A stretch of DNA of 64,000 nt from the NCBI RefSeq assembly GCF_000764305.2, contig NW_025932661.1, positions 27,031 through 91,030 on the forward strand, given 5' to 3'. Positions 21,661 through 33,623 of this stretch are shown here, piece by piece (position 1 is the first letter of the stretch; every line of letters starts with the position of its first letter). Source of the DNA: Hyalella azteca. Taxonomy: Eukaryota > Arthropoda > Malacostraca > Amphipoda > Hyalellidae. The position numbers and the translations under genes were made by a program. A model generated the notes under the pieces. That model had not been told where the DNA came from, did no database searches, and saw nothing but the letters and a program-made list of their open reading frames with translations.

Positions 21661-24302
21661 GGTGGATGCAGGATGGGAAGGGAAGCAGGCAGGCGGGGGA
21701 CGTGCAGTTGAGGGGAACAGAAGGCTTTTGGGGAGGCTGCGCCGTGGAGTTTAGGGAGCTGGAGGCTTTTTGGGGAGGCAGCACGTTGGGGTTTAGGGAG
21801 GCAGTGGGGGTGTCCCCAACAGCGGGAGGCGTGGGCGTCTGAAGCGTCCATATGTTCCCCGGCATCCCCTCTAAAGATTGTCTCTCTTCGCCGTGGTTGC
21901 ATTTGGGAGATGTTCTTCATTTTTTATTTATTGAGTACTGTTTATTCGGCCACCTGATGACCTTTTGTTACTTTAATAATGAGGGGAATTTCATAATGAC
22001 TCGAGAATTTGACCAGGACCTTTTTCGTTGCTCTCATTGATCAGGTCTTTCATGGAACATATGCTGGCCCTGCGGCCGTGAAACAACTCCCGTTCCATTC
22101 TTCTGCTTGCCATCGCAATTTTTTTTCAATCTTCGCACTTTTTTTAAGTTTATGAGTTATCGGCCACTAATTCGGTCGCGGTCGTAGAAGGAAACCTCTC
22201 TTCCTACATAACTTTGGTATTAAAACTTAATTTATGTCGATTATATCAGCGTTGTTGTTAATAATTTTGCATGACTGCGTTTAATACCTATTTATATAGT
22301 CTCATGCTACGTTGCAATGCTTTGCAATGCAAATCTTTAATAGTTTTTTCTTACCACGCGTACAAAAATTATGAAAGTTTACTGGCATCACGATTAAGTT
22401 CAACGCTAATGCAAATCTTTTTGGCTGACATTCTATGTTAGTGTTGTGTTTGAATTTGTAGATGTGTTCATCAAGAGTATTATTAAAAACTGAGAATAGT
22501 TCTCACGAGATATATTTTTGATTTTTTTTCAAATTTTAAATTATTTCTTAGTTCGTGATCTCCTAAGCTTGCTTCGTTCAATCTGCGTTTAACAGGTACT
22601 ATATACGTATATCCGGTTAAAATCAACCATCGTGGCTCAAGCACATGGTACCTATATTTGTGTAAACACAACCATCAAGCACGGTAGCAATATGATGGCA
22701 ATGGCCTAAATTAGTCTTCATTTATACGCACCAGAAAGCTTGCTCTCTCAGCGTTCAATTGACAATGAGTGACTATAGCCATATGATACCGACCCCATCG
22801 TATTATATCCTAAGTAGTTGCACCACTATTAAAGTGATGAAAATAACTTGTTTAACGAATGTCATACGCGAAAAGTTCGGTCTGTCAGTCGTTCTGTTAT
22901 GAAGAATAATTATGACTGGTTTGTACCGAATGTGTTTAATTAAATCTTGGAAATTTTATCGTTTTTGTGTCGTCAGTTGCCCGAGCAGTCGAACTTGCCG
23001 CCTGCACCGGCAGCGTCGGGACGTCTCTTATGTGATTTCAAATTGCCATGTCCGCGGCAGATGGACGCTTGCAGAGGTTCTTATAAGCCGCTCACAATCA
23101 TCCATATTTCTCAGTTACTCGAATATGAGTTGTACAGATGATATAAAAATACTGCCTCATACAGATGATATTATGAGGGAGGCACTGTGGCCCAGCTTCT
23201 AATGACTTTTAATAATTTTATTCAATTTTTCAAGCTTGGGATTATTTTTCTGTGGAATACGCAGTCTGATCAAATTTTGTTTTATTTTCACACACGTTTG
23301 TCATCCAGACGTAAGTTGAGCACTATTTTGCCATTGCTGTCGTAGGCGTGACTTTATTGATATTCCCGAGCAACAACGGTGGTCAAGTGAACAATTGATC
23401 ATGCAAGGCGTCAATCTGTAACTATGATCGTCTACAGCTCCTGTGTCTAATAAGTAAAACGTGTTTGACGAATATTGTCAAGACCTAAATCACGAGATTA
23501 TTCACCAAGGAGTGATTTTGACACCGGTACATTCAAATTTTGAACAAAAAATGTGATTAGGATGCGTCATTATAATACATTCATACGATTTGTCTATATT
23601 ATATAAACCAGCGAAAATGATATTGGCGCACTTAGAAGTTAACAGCAATACCGCAAATTCAACATATCCGCACTGCGTCCAACGTGTCATTTTGACCTTA
23701 TTTAGTATCTGATAAGAACTCGTCTGAACATAGGAACATGCGTTTCTTTGAAAATTTTTTTTAACAAAAAGCGGTATGTTAAGCTTCGTGATACGCAGTG
23801 CGCACATTCCTCGCGTTTTGTCTAAGCCAGATATGCGTTTTCTAATTAAAAGATCGTCTTTACAGTCATTTTAATTAAAGCTTCTTCTTAACCTCACAAC
23901 TGTCAAGCCGGCTATTCCATGCTGTTCATAATAGATTTTTATTTTTCCAGAATTATATTGGCATTTATGATGCTTTTGCTTGAAAGTTTAATTTAATGCA
24001 GAAAATTCAAGGTAACTACGCTTAATTTTTGGTCATAAATTTTCCTGGCTTCGTTTCTGGTGACGTTCCACCCCATATTCAGCGTTACGATGTATTATAT
24101 CTAATATATTGTATGAAGGAGCGAGATAACCTGGCGTATTTTATCTCTTCTTCATTTGCTCGTAAATTTAGAAGAGTCTTGCAGGACACTACGTGCACTG
24201 AGTGCGGCTAAGCAGGCTTAGCTTCGCCCCCTCCCTGGTGCTGCGGTGTTGGGGCCGAGGCTTAATTTGACGGCCCCCGTGGGCAGCGCGGGGGCGACGC
24301 TC
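21661..24302. other. Intergenic; GC-rich flank then AT-rich, no gene supported
   Basis: 21661-21850 is GC-rich and internally repetitive (GGCTTTTTGGGGAGGC-like units), continuing the array's composition. 22971-23066 follows an acceptor-like TCGTCAG and is open, but no donor or homology supports it. 24200-24300 is GC-rich and leads into the next array. Confidence 0.4.
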
Positions 24303-24535
24303 CTGCCTCTGCCCTCGCCCTGCCTCACTTGCCAGGTCAAACCTTAACCTGCCTCACTTGTCAGGTCAAACCTTAACCTGCCTCACTTGTCAGGTCAACC
24401 CTCGCCCTGCCTCGCTTGTCAGGTCACCCTTGCCCTGCCTCACTTGCCAGGTCACCCCTCGCCCTGCCTCACTTGTCAGGTCACCCCTCGCCCTGCCTCA
24501 CTTGTCAGGTCACCCCTCGCCCTGCCTCACTTGCC
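24303..24535 (+). repeat. 28-29-bp minisatellite
   Basis: Eight units of CCTGCCTCACTTGTCAGGTC with a variable AAACCTTAA or ACCCCTCGC spacer. It stops at the single N (24536), where a different array begins, so the join may be an assembly artefact. Confidence 0.9.
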
Positions 24536-24537
24536 NG

Positions 24538-24866
24538 ATAAGCGCCATCTTGTTTATTGACGCAATTATTTATTAATAATATTAATAATAATAAGCGCCA
24601 TCATGTTTATTGACGCAATTATTTATTAATAATAATAAGCGCCATCTTGTTTATTGACGCAATCATTTATTAATAATAATAATAAGCGCCATCTTGTTTA
24701 TTGACGCAATCATTTATTAATAATAATAATAATAATAAGCGCCATCTTGTTTATTGACGCAATCATTTATTAATAATAATAAGCGCCATCTTGTTTATTG
24801 ACGCAATTATTTATTAATAATGATAATAATAAGCGCCATCTTGTTTATTGACGCAATTGTTTATTT
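24538..24866 (+). repeat. Array of seven GCGCCATCTTG-containing units
   Basis: Seven units (44-55 bp) of AAGCGCCATCTTGTTTATTG, then ACGCAATYATTTATT and a variable (AAT)n tract. Length differences lie mainly in the AAT microsatellite. Six of seven copies keep GCCATCTTG, a YY1/Pho-like core. Confidence 0.9.
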
Positions 24867-25620
24867 CAAATTAAGCTGGCGATCGGCTCTGTTTGTTGCT
24901 GACTTGGCTGTCTGGTAATCAAGGAATGAATGATGTCAGCTACAAGCCGTGCTGATGATTAAGCTTCACCCATAACCTTTACGCACATGGTCATTTAAAT
25001 GACCTGCCTCGACATCTAATCACTTCAATAGCTTCATCTACTTCATATTAATCTGTATTTCACGTGTCATATTACTTCTTGACTATAATTAGATCATATT
25101 AATGTTGATGGACAAAGAAGGTTATGATGACCGTTGACGGTACGTATAATTCACGTACAAGATAACCGTAAGGTCAAAAGCTGCTATCTTGTTGCCGTGC
25201 GAAGTTCAGAGAACGACTGTCAGTTTCACGTTTTAAACGGGAAAACTTTAGCGCTATTTCCATGAACAGACTGAACCAGCGATTGTACCACCTCCACTTT
25301 GATGGGATTCAGTTTTTCCACTAAAATTTTAATTTTCTTAGATGAAGAATAAATATTGTATTCAAAATATTTAAGGCTAGAGTTATATTACTAAACGAAT
25401 TTATTAGATTGAGCTCAGTGTTGATTGAAAATCATCGTAATCAAGTTAATGATATCCTGGAAATGGAAGTGCAGTGTAGATCATACGTATCATGATGATA
25501 TATCATTCATTCTATTGCAATACAGATTATGGATAGACGTGCACTATAGGATCAATATTTCTAAGGAATTAGTCATGCAGTTATGGTAGCCTAGGAGCGC
25601 AGGTGTAGTCGGCACTGGAT
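24867..25620. other. Upstream flank of the putative LARP4 promoter
   Basis: No gene seen. AT-rich until about 25580, where CpG content rises. Confidence 0.4.
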
Positions 25621-25656
25621 GCTGGTGGTGGCGCTACTCGGGCGGTCGTTTCATTC

Positions 25657-25692
25657 ATCAGTGCCACTGCGGTCGCCGCGGCGTACGGACGT
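25657..25692 (+). promoter_or_regulatory. Candidate Inr-DPE core promoter
   Basis: TCAGTG at 25658-25663 resembles the arthropod initiator TCAKTY (last base off). Taking its A (25660) as +1, GGACGT falls at +28 to +33, matching the downstream promoter element RGWYVT at every base, with G at +24. The region is CpG-rich. It is the nearest convincing start-site context upstream of LARP4. Confidence 0.5.
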
Positions 25693-26016
25693 CGGTTTAT
25701 CGCGGTCTTATCTCTTCTGAAAGCTATTTTATCTTATACTTTGTTGCTGGCTGTGTACAAGTTGATGTGTGTGGGTGTCGTGATGCATGCAGTTGGGTGC
25801 AAATCCATCGTTGTCTTAAGGCTACAATCGCGTCTCGGCTGAGGGCATCCAAGGGTATCGAGAGCGAGGGTAAAGGTGAGGGCAAATTTTTCAGAGGCTT
25901 CTCCGGGAGAGCAATGGACGACTACGGTGATATTTTGGCGCCTATTGATTGTCTTGCTCTCGACCGCTAGTGCAGCCATATTTTGCGACGAATTTTTCGA
26001 ATGGTGGACCATAAAG

Positions 26017-26085
26017 ATGGGACTTAGCGAGCCGCTGGACGCTGAGTTGCAGTGCTGGACGAACGGCGGCGTCTGCCAACATATG
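26017..26085 (+). CDS. Candidate LARP4 first coding exon
   Basis: ATG with a strong context (AAAGATGG) opens 23 codons (MGLSEPLDAELQCWTNG...) that end, in phase 0, at a GTGAGG donor (26086). The long exon at 31626 can be entered in phase 0. Several short upstream ATGs (25765, 25914) lie in the presumed leader. Linkage to LARP4 is inferred from position and phase only. Confidence 0.35.
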
Positions 26086-26090
26086 GTGAG

Positions 26091-26258
26091 GCTGTCAGCT
26101 GCTGCTGCCTCGTCGCTGTCAGCTGCTGCTGCTGCCTCGTCGCTGTCAGCTGCTGCTGCCTCGTCGCTGTCAGCTGCTGCTGCCTCGTCGCTGTCAGCTG
26201 CTGCTGCCTCGTCGCTGTCAGCTGCTGCTGCCTCGTCGCTGTCAGCTGCTGCTGCCTC
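26091..26258 (+). repeat. 24-27-bp minisatellite next to the candidate donor
   Basis: Seven units of GCTGTCAGCTGCTGCTGCC plus TCGTC start 5 bp after the GT of the donor and run into the N gap. Confidence 0.9.
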
Positions 26259-26625
26259 NNNNNNNNNNNNNNNNNNNNNNNNNNNNNNNNNNNNNNNNNN
26301 NNNNNNNNNNNNNNNNNNNNNNNNNNNNNNNNNNNNNNNNNNNNNNNNNNNNNNNNNNNNNNNNNNNNNNNNNNNNNNNNNNNNNNNNNNNNNNNNNNNN
26401 NNNNNNNNNNNNNNNNNNNNNNNNNNNNNNNNNNNNNNNNNNNNNNNNNNNNNNNNNNNNNNNNNNNNNNNNNNNNNNNNNNNNNNNNNNNNNNNNNNNN
26501 NNNNNNNNNNNNNNNNNNNNNNNNNNNNNNNNNNNNNNNNNNNNNNNNNNNNNNNNNNNNNNNNNNNNNNNNNNNNNNNNNNNNNNNNNNNNNNNNNNNN
26601 NNNNNNNNNNNNNNNNNNNNNNNNN
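26259..26625. other. Assembly gap (367 N)
   Basis: The run of N separates two related tandem arrays, so its true length and the transition between the repeat types are unknown. Confidence 0.99.
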
Positions 26626-27440
26626 GTGTCAGCTCCTGCCGCGCTGTGTCAGCTCCTGCCGCGCTGTGTCAGCTCCTGCTGCGAAGTGTCAGCTCCTGCC
26701 GCGAAGTGTCAGCTCCTGCCGCGCTGTGTCAGGTCCAGCAGCGCTGTGTCAGCTCCAGCCGCGAAGTGTCAGCTCCAACCGCGAAGTGTCAGCTCCTGCC
26801 GTGCTGTGTCAGCTCCTGCCGCGCTGTGTCAGCTCCTGCCGCGCTGTGTCAGCTCCTGCCGCGAAGTGTCAGCTCCTGCCGCGAAGTGTCAGCTCCTGCC
26901 GCGCTGTGTCAGGTCCAGCAGCGCTGTGTCAGCTCCAGCCGCGAAGTGTCAGCTCCAACCGCGAAGTGTCAGCTCCTGCCGTGCGGTGTCAGCTCCTGCC
27001 GCGCTGTGTCAGCTCCTGCCGCGAAGTGTCAGCTCCTGCCGCGAAGTGTCAGCTCCTGCCGCGCTGTGTCAGCTCCTGCCGCGAAGTGTCAGCTCCTGCC
27101 GCGCTGTGTCAGCTCCTGCCGCGCTGTGTCAGCTCCAGCCGCGCTGTGTCAGCTCCTGCCGCGAAGTGTCAGCTCCAGCCGTGAAGTGTCAGCTCCTGCC
27201 GCGAAGTGTCAGCTCCAGCTGCGTTGTGTCAGCTCCTGCCGCGCTGTGTCAGCTTCAGCCGCGCTGTGTCAGCTCCTGCCGCGCTGTGTCAGCTCCAGCC
27301 GCGAAGTGTCAGCTCCTGCCGCGCTGTGTCAGCTTCAGCTGCGTTGTGTCAGCTCCTGCCGCGCTGTGTCAGCTCCAGCCGCGCTGTGTCAGCTCCTGCC
27401 GCGCTGTGTCAGCTTCAGCCGCGAAGTGTCAGCTTTTGAA
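26626..27440 (+). repeat. 20-bp minisatellite, about 41 units
   Basis: Units of GTGTCAGCTCCTGCCGCG plus CT or AA. Nine-unit (180-bp) blocks starting near 26660 and 26840 repeat almost exactly. Because 20 is not a multiple of 3, each frame reads with a 60-bp period and all three stay open; the resulting 172-580-codon frames are not credible proteins. Confidence 0.92.
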
Positions 27441-30400
27441 GCGCAGTTTCCGACATCTATATTATGTACACTGTCGTGCGGTCATTTCCGCACGTTATTC
27501 TTTGACCTTGAATTATTCACATTTGTCTCGTATGAGCAGCATTAGTTTCTCACCGTCATCCCCAAGGCTCAGGTTACCAATGTTTACTGGCATCGCAGTT
27601 GACTACATTTTATTTTAACGATGCTAAATATACTCCTAATCGCAATTAACTATGATTAGTACTGGAATCTTCTTCATTTAAAGGTTCGCAGCATTCTATA
27701 ACCATTACAACCGCCGAACTTTTTAGCCAAAAACAAGTTTATTTATTTATGTCGTAGTTTGCATTTGCACCTGCCTCGACGTAACGCTGGGCTATCACCT
27801 GCACATATTCGTGGACGCCATGCATACAAGGTATCTAACTAAGCTATGCCTCGTGCATTGAAATTACAATGGCAAGATCTGCAATAAAATTATTTGGGCT
27901 GTTGTCTGTCCTGGGAGGTACAAATCAAACGCTGTTGCATCTGTGGATTTTTAAACTGATCTTAATTCAACATGTGTTTATCGATTGAAAAATTGTGTTT
28001 ATCGATTGAAAAATTGTGTTTATCGATTGAAATAAGGTTAGGTTTATAGAATTGATTGTGCCCATCGATCAATAAAAGAAGCTTATATGCTCATGCAGGT
28101 ATTTTATTGATGCTCGAGTATGTGATCAACCCAAAACTTCTGACGATGAATGAACTGAATATAGATTAGGCTAGCTGTCAAGCATATGTTTTAGACCCGT
28201 GGCCTATGCTTTCTTGAACACAATATTACATTATCTTATACTACACAATCGCTCTGTATTTTCATTGTGTGCTCCGCGAAGTGGATCATGATTTGCTGTG
28301 GCGACGCAAACTAAGTCACTTGAACCATGACTGTACGCGCTGCACCGGTTCATTTCTTATTCTTAATTAAATTGCCGACCGCTGCAGCCTCGACTTACGA
28401 CGTGGCAGCAACACCTGAATACGAAATTGGCTTGTGCACCACGACGCAACCAGGCGTGCAATAATAACGCTCAGCGTTTTTATTTATTTATTTATGGCCT
28501 TAAGTTGTTTATGGTAATTTGTTGATTCGCTCATATTGTATCTCTGACTGTTCGGAAAGCGTTTATTTGGAAGACGAAGTGAGATAGACATTACTCCATC
28601 TTTATACGTTCGCTGATGTCAAGGGTTTTCAAATTTTTCACGTGCCGAGACAAGCGTTTTAGTTTTCGTACAAATGTCTATTCAGCCACAAATGCGTGGT
28701 TAAATTGAAACGCCGGGTCTATTTTCGCTCCATTTATTACCGGAAAAAATTTAGAATTAATCTCAGAGAGTATAAAAAATTCCAGATTAGAAACGATATT
28801 TTTCAGTGCAACACATCAATGCCTACCTTGCATCAACAACCATATTTATTTAAACCTCTAGGGGATTCACAGCGCTCAGAAACTCATCCTGCACGATATA
28901 TCCTTGCGGTATTGGCAGCCATTCTTTCTTGTCCATATGTAGTCATCACTGAGGTTCCATAGCAAGGCACGAGATTGTTCTGGCTAGAATTCCAAGGGCC
29001 ACTTAATAATAGCCAGGCAGGAACAATTAGAAATAAAGTCTTGCGAAATCTTCATTCAAATCTTCTTTATTTCAGGTTTTGTTAAACTGCGGGACAGAAA
29101 ACGCCGCAAATAAATAGAAAGTCAAATATACAGAAATAGAAGTATTTCAAATAATCAAAGATTCAAGGTAAACGACAATTATATCATAATGTTGCCACAT
29201 GTATCACAATAAGTCGCTTATGACTGCAGGTTATTGAACTTACGTGAATGGCAGCCCTAGTCTGAATTGAAAACTTAAAGTGGAATTTGGTCGCTTTACC
29301 CTAGCCCTGAGAGATAGACAAATTACGTTACAGTTTTGATAAATATACATACATATCATGACTCACTAAGATACAATATCAGCGGAAAAGATAAGATTCA
29401 CGAATCGCAATAAATAGACAAAACATGTACAACACTTATACTAATCGAACTATGGAGTAGCGCAGCTGTAAGCGCTACTCCCAGCAGAAGCTATCAACAC
29501 AATGAGCGGGCGGGGCGGCCGTGAATTTGGAAACTGTGACGTCGGCGCTATTAACGTACGAATACAAAATTACACGTCATGCGCGTACTGGACGTGACAG
29601 AGATAACCTTATTCTCAGTCACGTTCTATGCAACAACAGCCTTAGCTCTCATATGAGGAATGTTGGCCCTTATATGGCGCTGATTTTTAACGTCTCGTCA
29701 CCAATATTTTCCCTTAAATTAATCCAATACGTTCATATGCTTACAACTCAATTCATAATATTGCATTCTTTGAGCTACTCCGATCAATTGGAGGACAGAT
29801 TGATGATTAAGCTCTATAATTACTAACTGGAATGCAGCTCATCGTGACATAGCTAAATTAACTGTCCATACGCACATAAGCCATGAGTCCTTCACACGAA
29901 CTGCCATGATATAGAGGCATTATGCTTCAAATAAAATAACGATGAAAAGCGCAAAATCTGGCTAAATTCTGTAGGATAAATTAGAAAGAATGTTTTCCAG
30001 ATGAATGTTTTGCCTAAATGTTGCTGTTTGAACGAGTTTCTTGGAAAAACAACGAAACCTGTAGTTTGAAAACATCGGCGTGCCTGTCCCTTGTACAGTT
30101 CATAGAAAAATCTTGAAAACTGCATTTACGACTCATCTTCCTTTGAATGCTTGTTAAGATGTTACCCAGCAAATAATTATAATTATGTTTATTGGCAGTA
30201 TGAAATTCCCCGCGATATTTACTCAGATATTGTGAGAAGTCATTAGATTTGTTGTATATGTAAGCAATATTATATAAGTATATTGTATAAAAATTTCGGG
30301 TACATGACTTTGAATGGTCTGCTTTACTGATCCTGCTTGTCTCAAGTGCCAGTATAATGGACTGTGTAGTAATAATTATATGAGAATGAATAAAGATACG

Positions 30401-31625
30401 TTATGGCTTCTGAACGTTTTTATCACGCCATGTACAATTCAATTTTTATACGCGGTATCATTCATAGTTATTGTAGGTATTTCTTATTTACACTTAATAG
30501 TACTATGCTTTTGAAAGAGTACATCGCGAATGCGATGCATCGTTGATACAATTTATTTATACCCAACGCTGTTCGTAGCCATTGAAAACTTTCTTTCGAG
30601 TCGGCTTTAGACTTTCTAAATTTATCCGCAATTTTCAGTTCATTTAAAAGTTTGTGCTCTGACCTCTGTGATATTTGTGGTTACAGATGCCTTGGCTCGC
30701 AAACTTGTGACTAAGGAGAAAGCCCAGAGTCATCTCTTGTCATCTATGCGTATGAAGTTCTAAGAATAAAGACCAATGAAGATCACTGGATCTTAACTAG
30801 ACTGGAACTAATAAAGTACGGTACGTCGAAAGTTGTGTTTTACACAGCGTGTATACGGAACTGTTTCTCAAGTGCAGTACGTTATTGTATAGGTTAAAGG
30901 AAATTAGGAAATAAATCTAGCTTTATTATATTCTTATTGATATATTTGGGACTTTTTCTCTTTCTAAGCTTATTTTATGCTAATCCTGCGTTAAAAAAAA
31001 CTGCTGTAATATCGAATATAGCAAGTGTCCATTACAATGTTTTACCGTTATCAATCTGCTGGTAAATACCAAGCGTGAAGTGTTGATAGTCTGAAATAGT
31101 ACAGTACCTATCATTTAAAATTAATATGTGAATAGAAAAATATCAAACGTAGGATCTTCATGCATCTGGACTACTCTACATTGCGCATAGAATAAGTGAA
31201 TTGTGTAATTCAACAAATTTGTTTCTAAATCTTGCGTGTCTACTAAATTTTTAAATCTTTTTGCCTCTCTCTCTGAACGCGAATTGATGACTTTCTGTGC
31301 TTAGTATATCGTTAAAGAAGGACAAACCCCGGCTTCAGCCGTGCCCTTGACTGAATATCGATCATCTAGTAAGTTTACAGGAAGTTGTGCACTGAAGCTT
31401 TTTTCAACGAGAGTGACATCATGCTACTGCTTTGCCTATTGCGCTCTTCTCAGCCAGACCTCAAACTTCACCATTGATACAAAAGGCACGGGTGTCCTCT
31501 CGAGCCCTCCCATATTGTTTCCTCTGCCATCACTCCTTTTGTTTCTGCTTCTGCTCAGCGTATCTCACCGAGTCTTCACTGTGGTATCCATCATCTTGAT
31601 AACTCTTAGTGGTATTGTCTTCCAG
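27441..31625 (+). other. LARP4 upstream intron or intergenic, no exon supported
   Basis: 27959-28031 holds three tandem copies of TGTGTTTATCGATTGAAAAAT. A 9-bp hairpin GAGTAGCGC/GCGCTACTC lies at about 29455-29480 and a GC box GGGCGGGGC near 29510. No other structure is supported. Confidence 0.4.
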
Positions 31626-33623
31626 CGAGCGCTTCATCTATTTTTCTCCGCGTTCTATTTCGCTAGGTTTCTCCCACTGGCATCAAAGTCACCCCTTCCC
31701 ACCGGCAGCAATAATCCTAAACCTGCCTCCCCATCTTCTTCGTCTTCCTGGGGAAGAGGCGAAGATGGGGAGGGAAGATTTGAGCCCACTACCGCAAGTT
31801 GGGCTCTGCGTGATCTGCACGCTGATGTGCTCAGTGTTTCCCATAGCACAGCTCCTCTGTTTTCGGCACCTCGACCAAGCAACGACCTCGGTCGAGGCTT
31901 TGACTTGCTTGATGCACCTCACCTTGCATTCAAACCTAGAAATAAAGCCAATGAAGTGCATGTTGGAAAGCGGAACCGACCACCACCTGTCCGTGGAAAT
32001 GTGGGTTACGAGCTAGATTCGTTCAATAATGCAAACGAGGAGGCGACCATATCACACGAAAATATTGCTGACTCTGAAACACTGGATCAATTTCGTAATA
32101 TTACTCGGGAAATTAAGTGTGGTGACTTGGAGAAAAATAGTGATGATGGTTATTTTGATGCTTCAAATGATCTCTGGCAGTTGCCCTGCGATGAGGATAT
32201 CACATTTCCCGAGAAACGTCGGCCGGATGCTTGTGCTGGCGCGAAAATACCTGAATTTAACAAAAAATATTTGAAAGGTCAAAAAGAAGACGCCACTCAA
32301 CCGTCGTCGCTCGATGATGAAAATGCATTGTTTTCTCGTGAAGTCTCTAACCAGGACGTGAAAAGAGCAAGTGGAAAGAAAGTCCTTCTCGGTTCTCAAC
32401 CAAAGGCAAATAACCGCGTTCAGACAGCGGTAAGGCCGAGGTCGCCTGCTTGGGGGGCTGTCAAAAATATTTCATGGGATGAAGACTCTTATCATGAGTC
32501 TTCCACAGGTGCAATACGACGAGTTCCTCCCCGACGTCTGTTGGCTGGACATCCAGATCCTCGCATTGACAGCACGAACCGATCTTCTCGATCTGGAGGT
32601 TCGTCATGGCACTCATCAGATGCGGATTTCGAGCACCGTCGCCATCTTGGAGTCAGAGTTCGAAACGAATACGGGGACCGCGATGTTTACGAAGGTTACA
32701 ATCGCCATGGTCGTTCTGTGGGTTTCAATGATGGAGAATTGAATCCGTCAACTCCGTATGGATCATCGATTGATCGACGTGAAGAAGAAAGTTGGGGGCG
32801 TTTTTATCCTTACTCGCGCCACTGGAAGGAAAAGTGGGCTCCTCGCGATGAACGACCTTATCGCTACACTTCCTTCTTCGGCCCTGCGAGAGATTTTCGA
32901 ATTGCTCGTCGCTTTCCATCATCTCCACTTAGCACTCGGTGGGATCGTTCTCATTTCATGAATGACCCATCTTTAAGACGTGGACTGTATCATTACCGTT
33001 CCAGATTCATGCCTGACGACAGGAGAATTTATCAAACTTCACTGGAGCCCGGAGATAACTTTGCTGAGTTCCTTCGACCTCATTACGAAAGACACGTCAG
33101 TGAACAACGCCCTCATCGTAATGATTTCAATCAAGGCCGTTTTCGTGAAGAAAATAGATGGCACGGTACTTCTCGACAGCCTCCTTTGGATCTGGCATAC
33201 AACGATCGACAAAACATAGAATATCCTTTGTCAACTGATGATCATGCAGCTACTGACGATGAAGGCTGGACAAGATATCCTCGGTGCTCTGAAACATCAG
33301 TTAGGAATAAAGAAAATGAAGCACGTAGGTTGGAAAACGTTAACTCCGGAAATTATGATTTAGCAAACAAGAAAGTAAAGGAGTTCAGCAAGTCCAAAAG
33401 AGCGACCAACCTTCCCGTTACGCAGCGGAGTATCTCAATCAATTCCGAAACTGCTGATGAACGTACTTCTCGGAAAGCAAGTGCATCTAAGGTGTCAGTG
33501 GCTGCAGGAATGCACAGTGTTGACGAAGCCAGTCACAGTTGTCATCACGAAGCAGTTTTACAACAACATTCTTCTGCTTACTACTGCACCGCTTTTTCTC
33601 CGGCATGTTTCGTTATTCAAAAG
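31626..33623 (+). CDS. LARP4: LARP4 long 5' exon (disordered, Arg/Tyr/Ser-rich)
   Basis: The frame is open from 31305 to 33662 and ends at AAG|GTTTGT (GT at 33624) in phase 0, matching the phase-0 acceptor at 35496. The 5' limit is uncertain: codons before about 31680 translate to a hydrophobic, pyrimidine-derived stretch that is probably intron. TCTTCCAG ending at 31625 is a phase-0 acceptor that would join 26085; acceptors ending at 31558, 31666 and 31708 imply another phase. The protein is low complexity: acidic first (GYELDSF...), then many R/Y/D (RFREENRWHG, HYRSRF). No domain is recognised. Membership in LARP4 rests on phase and proximity. Confidence 0.6.

Noticed and set aside
21105..21920. 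271- and 210-codon minus-strand ORFs
   Set aside because: They read through a minisatellite in several frames with no domain, splice site or non-repeat coding section.
22971..23066. Open GC-rich segment after TCGTCAG
   Set aside because: No usable donor follows and nothing links it to a neighbouring gene; kept only as a note.
25876..27618. 580-codon and 497-codon plus-strand ORFs
   Set aside because: They cross the N gap and a 20-bp tandem array that is open in all three frames; the translation is an artefact of the repeat.
31341..31625. Hydrophobic stretch at the start of the long frame as a signal peptide or membrane segment
   Set aside because: It is a translation of a pyrimidine-rich tract full of acceptor-like AGs, has no ATG, and is better explained as intron.
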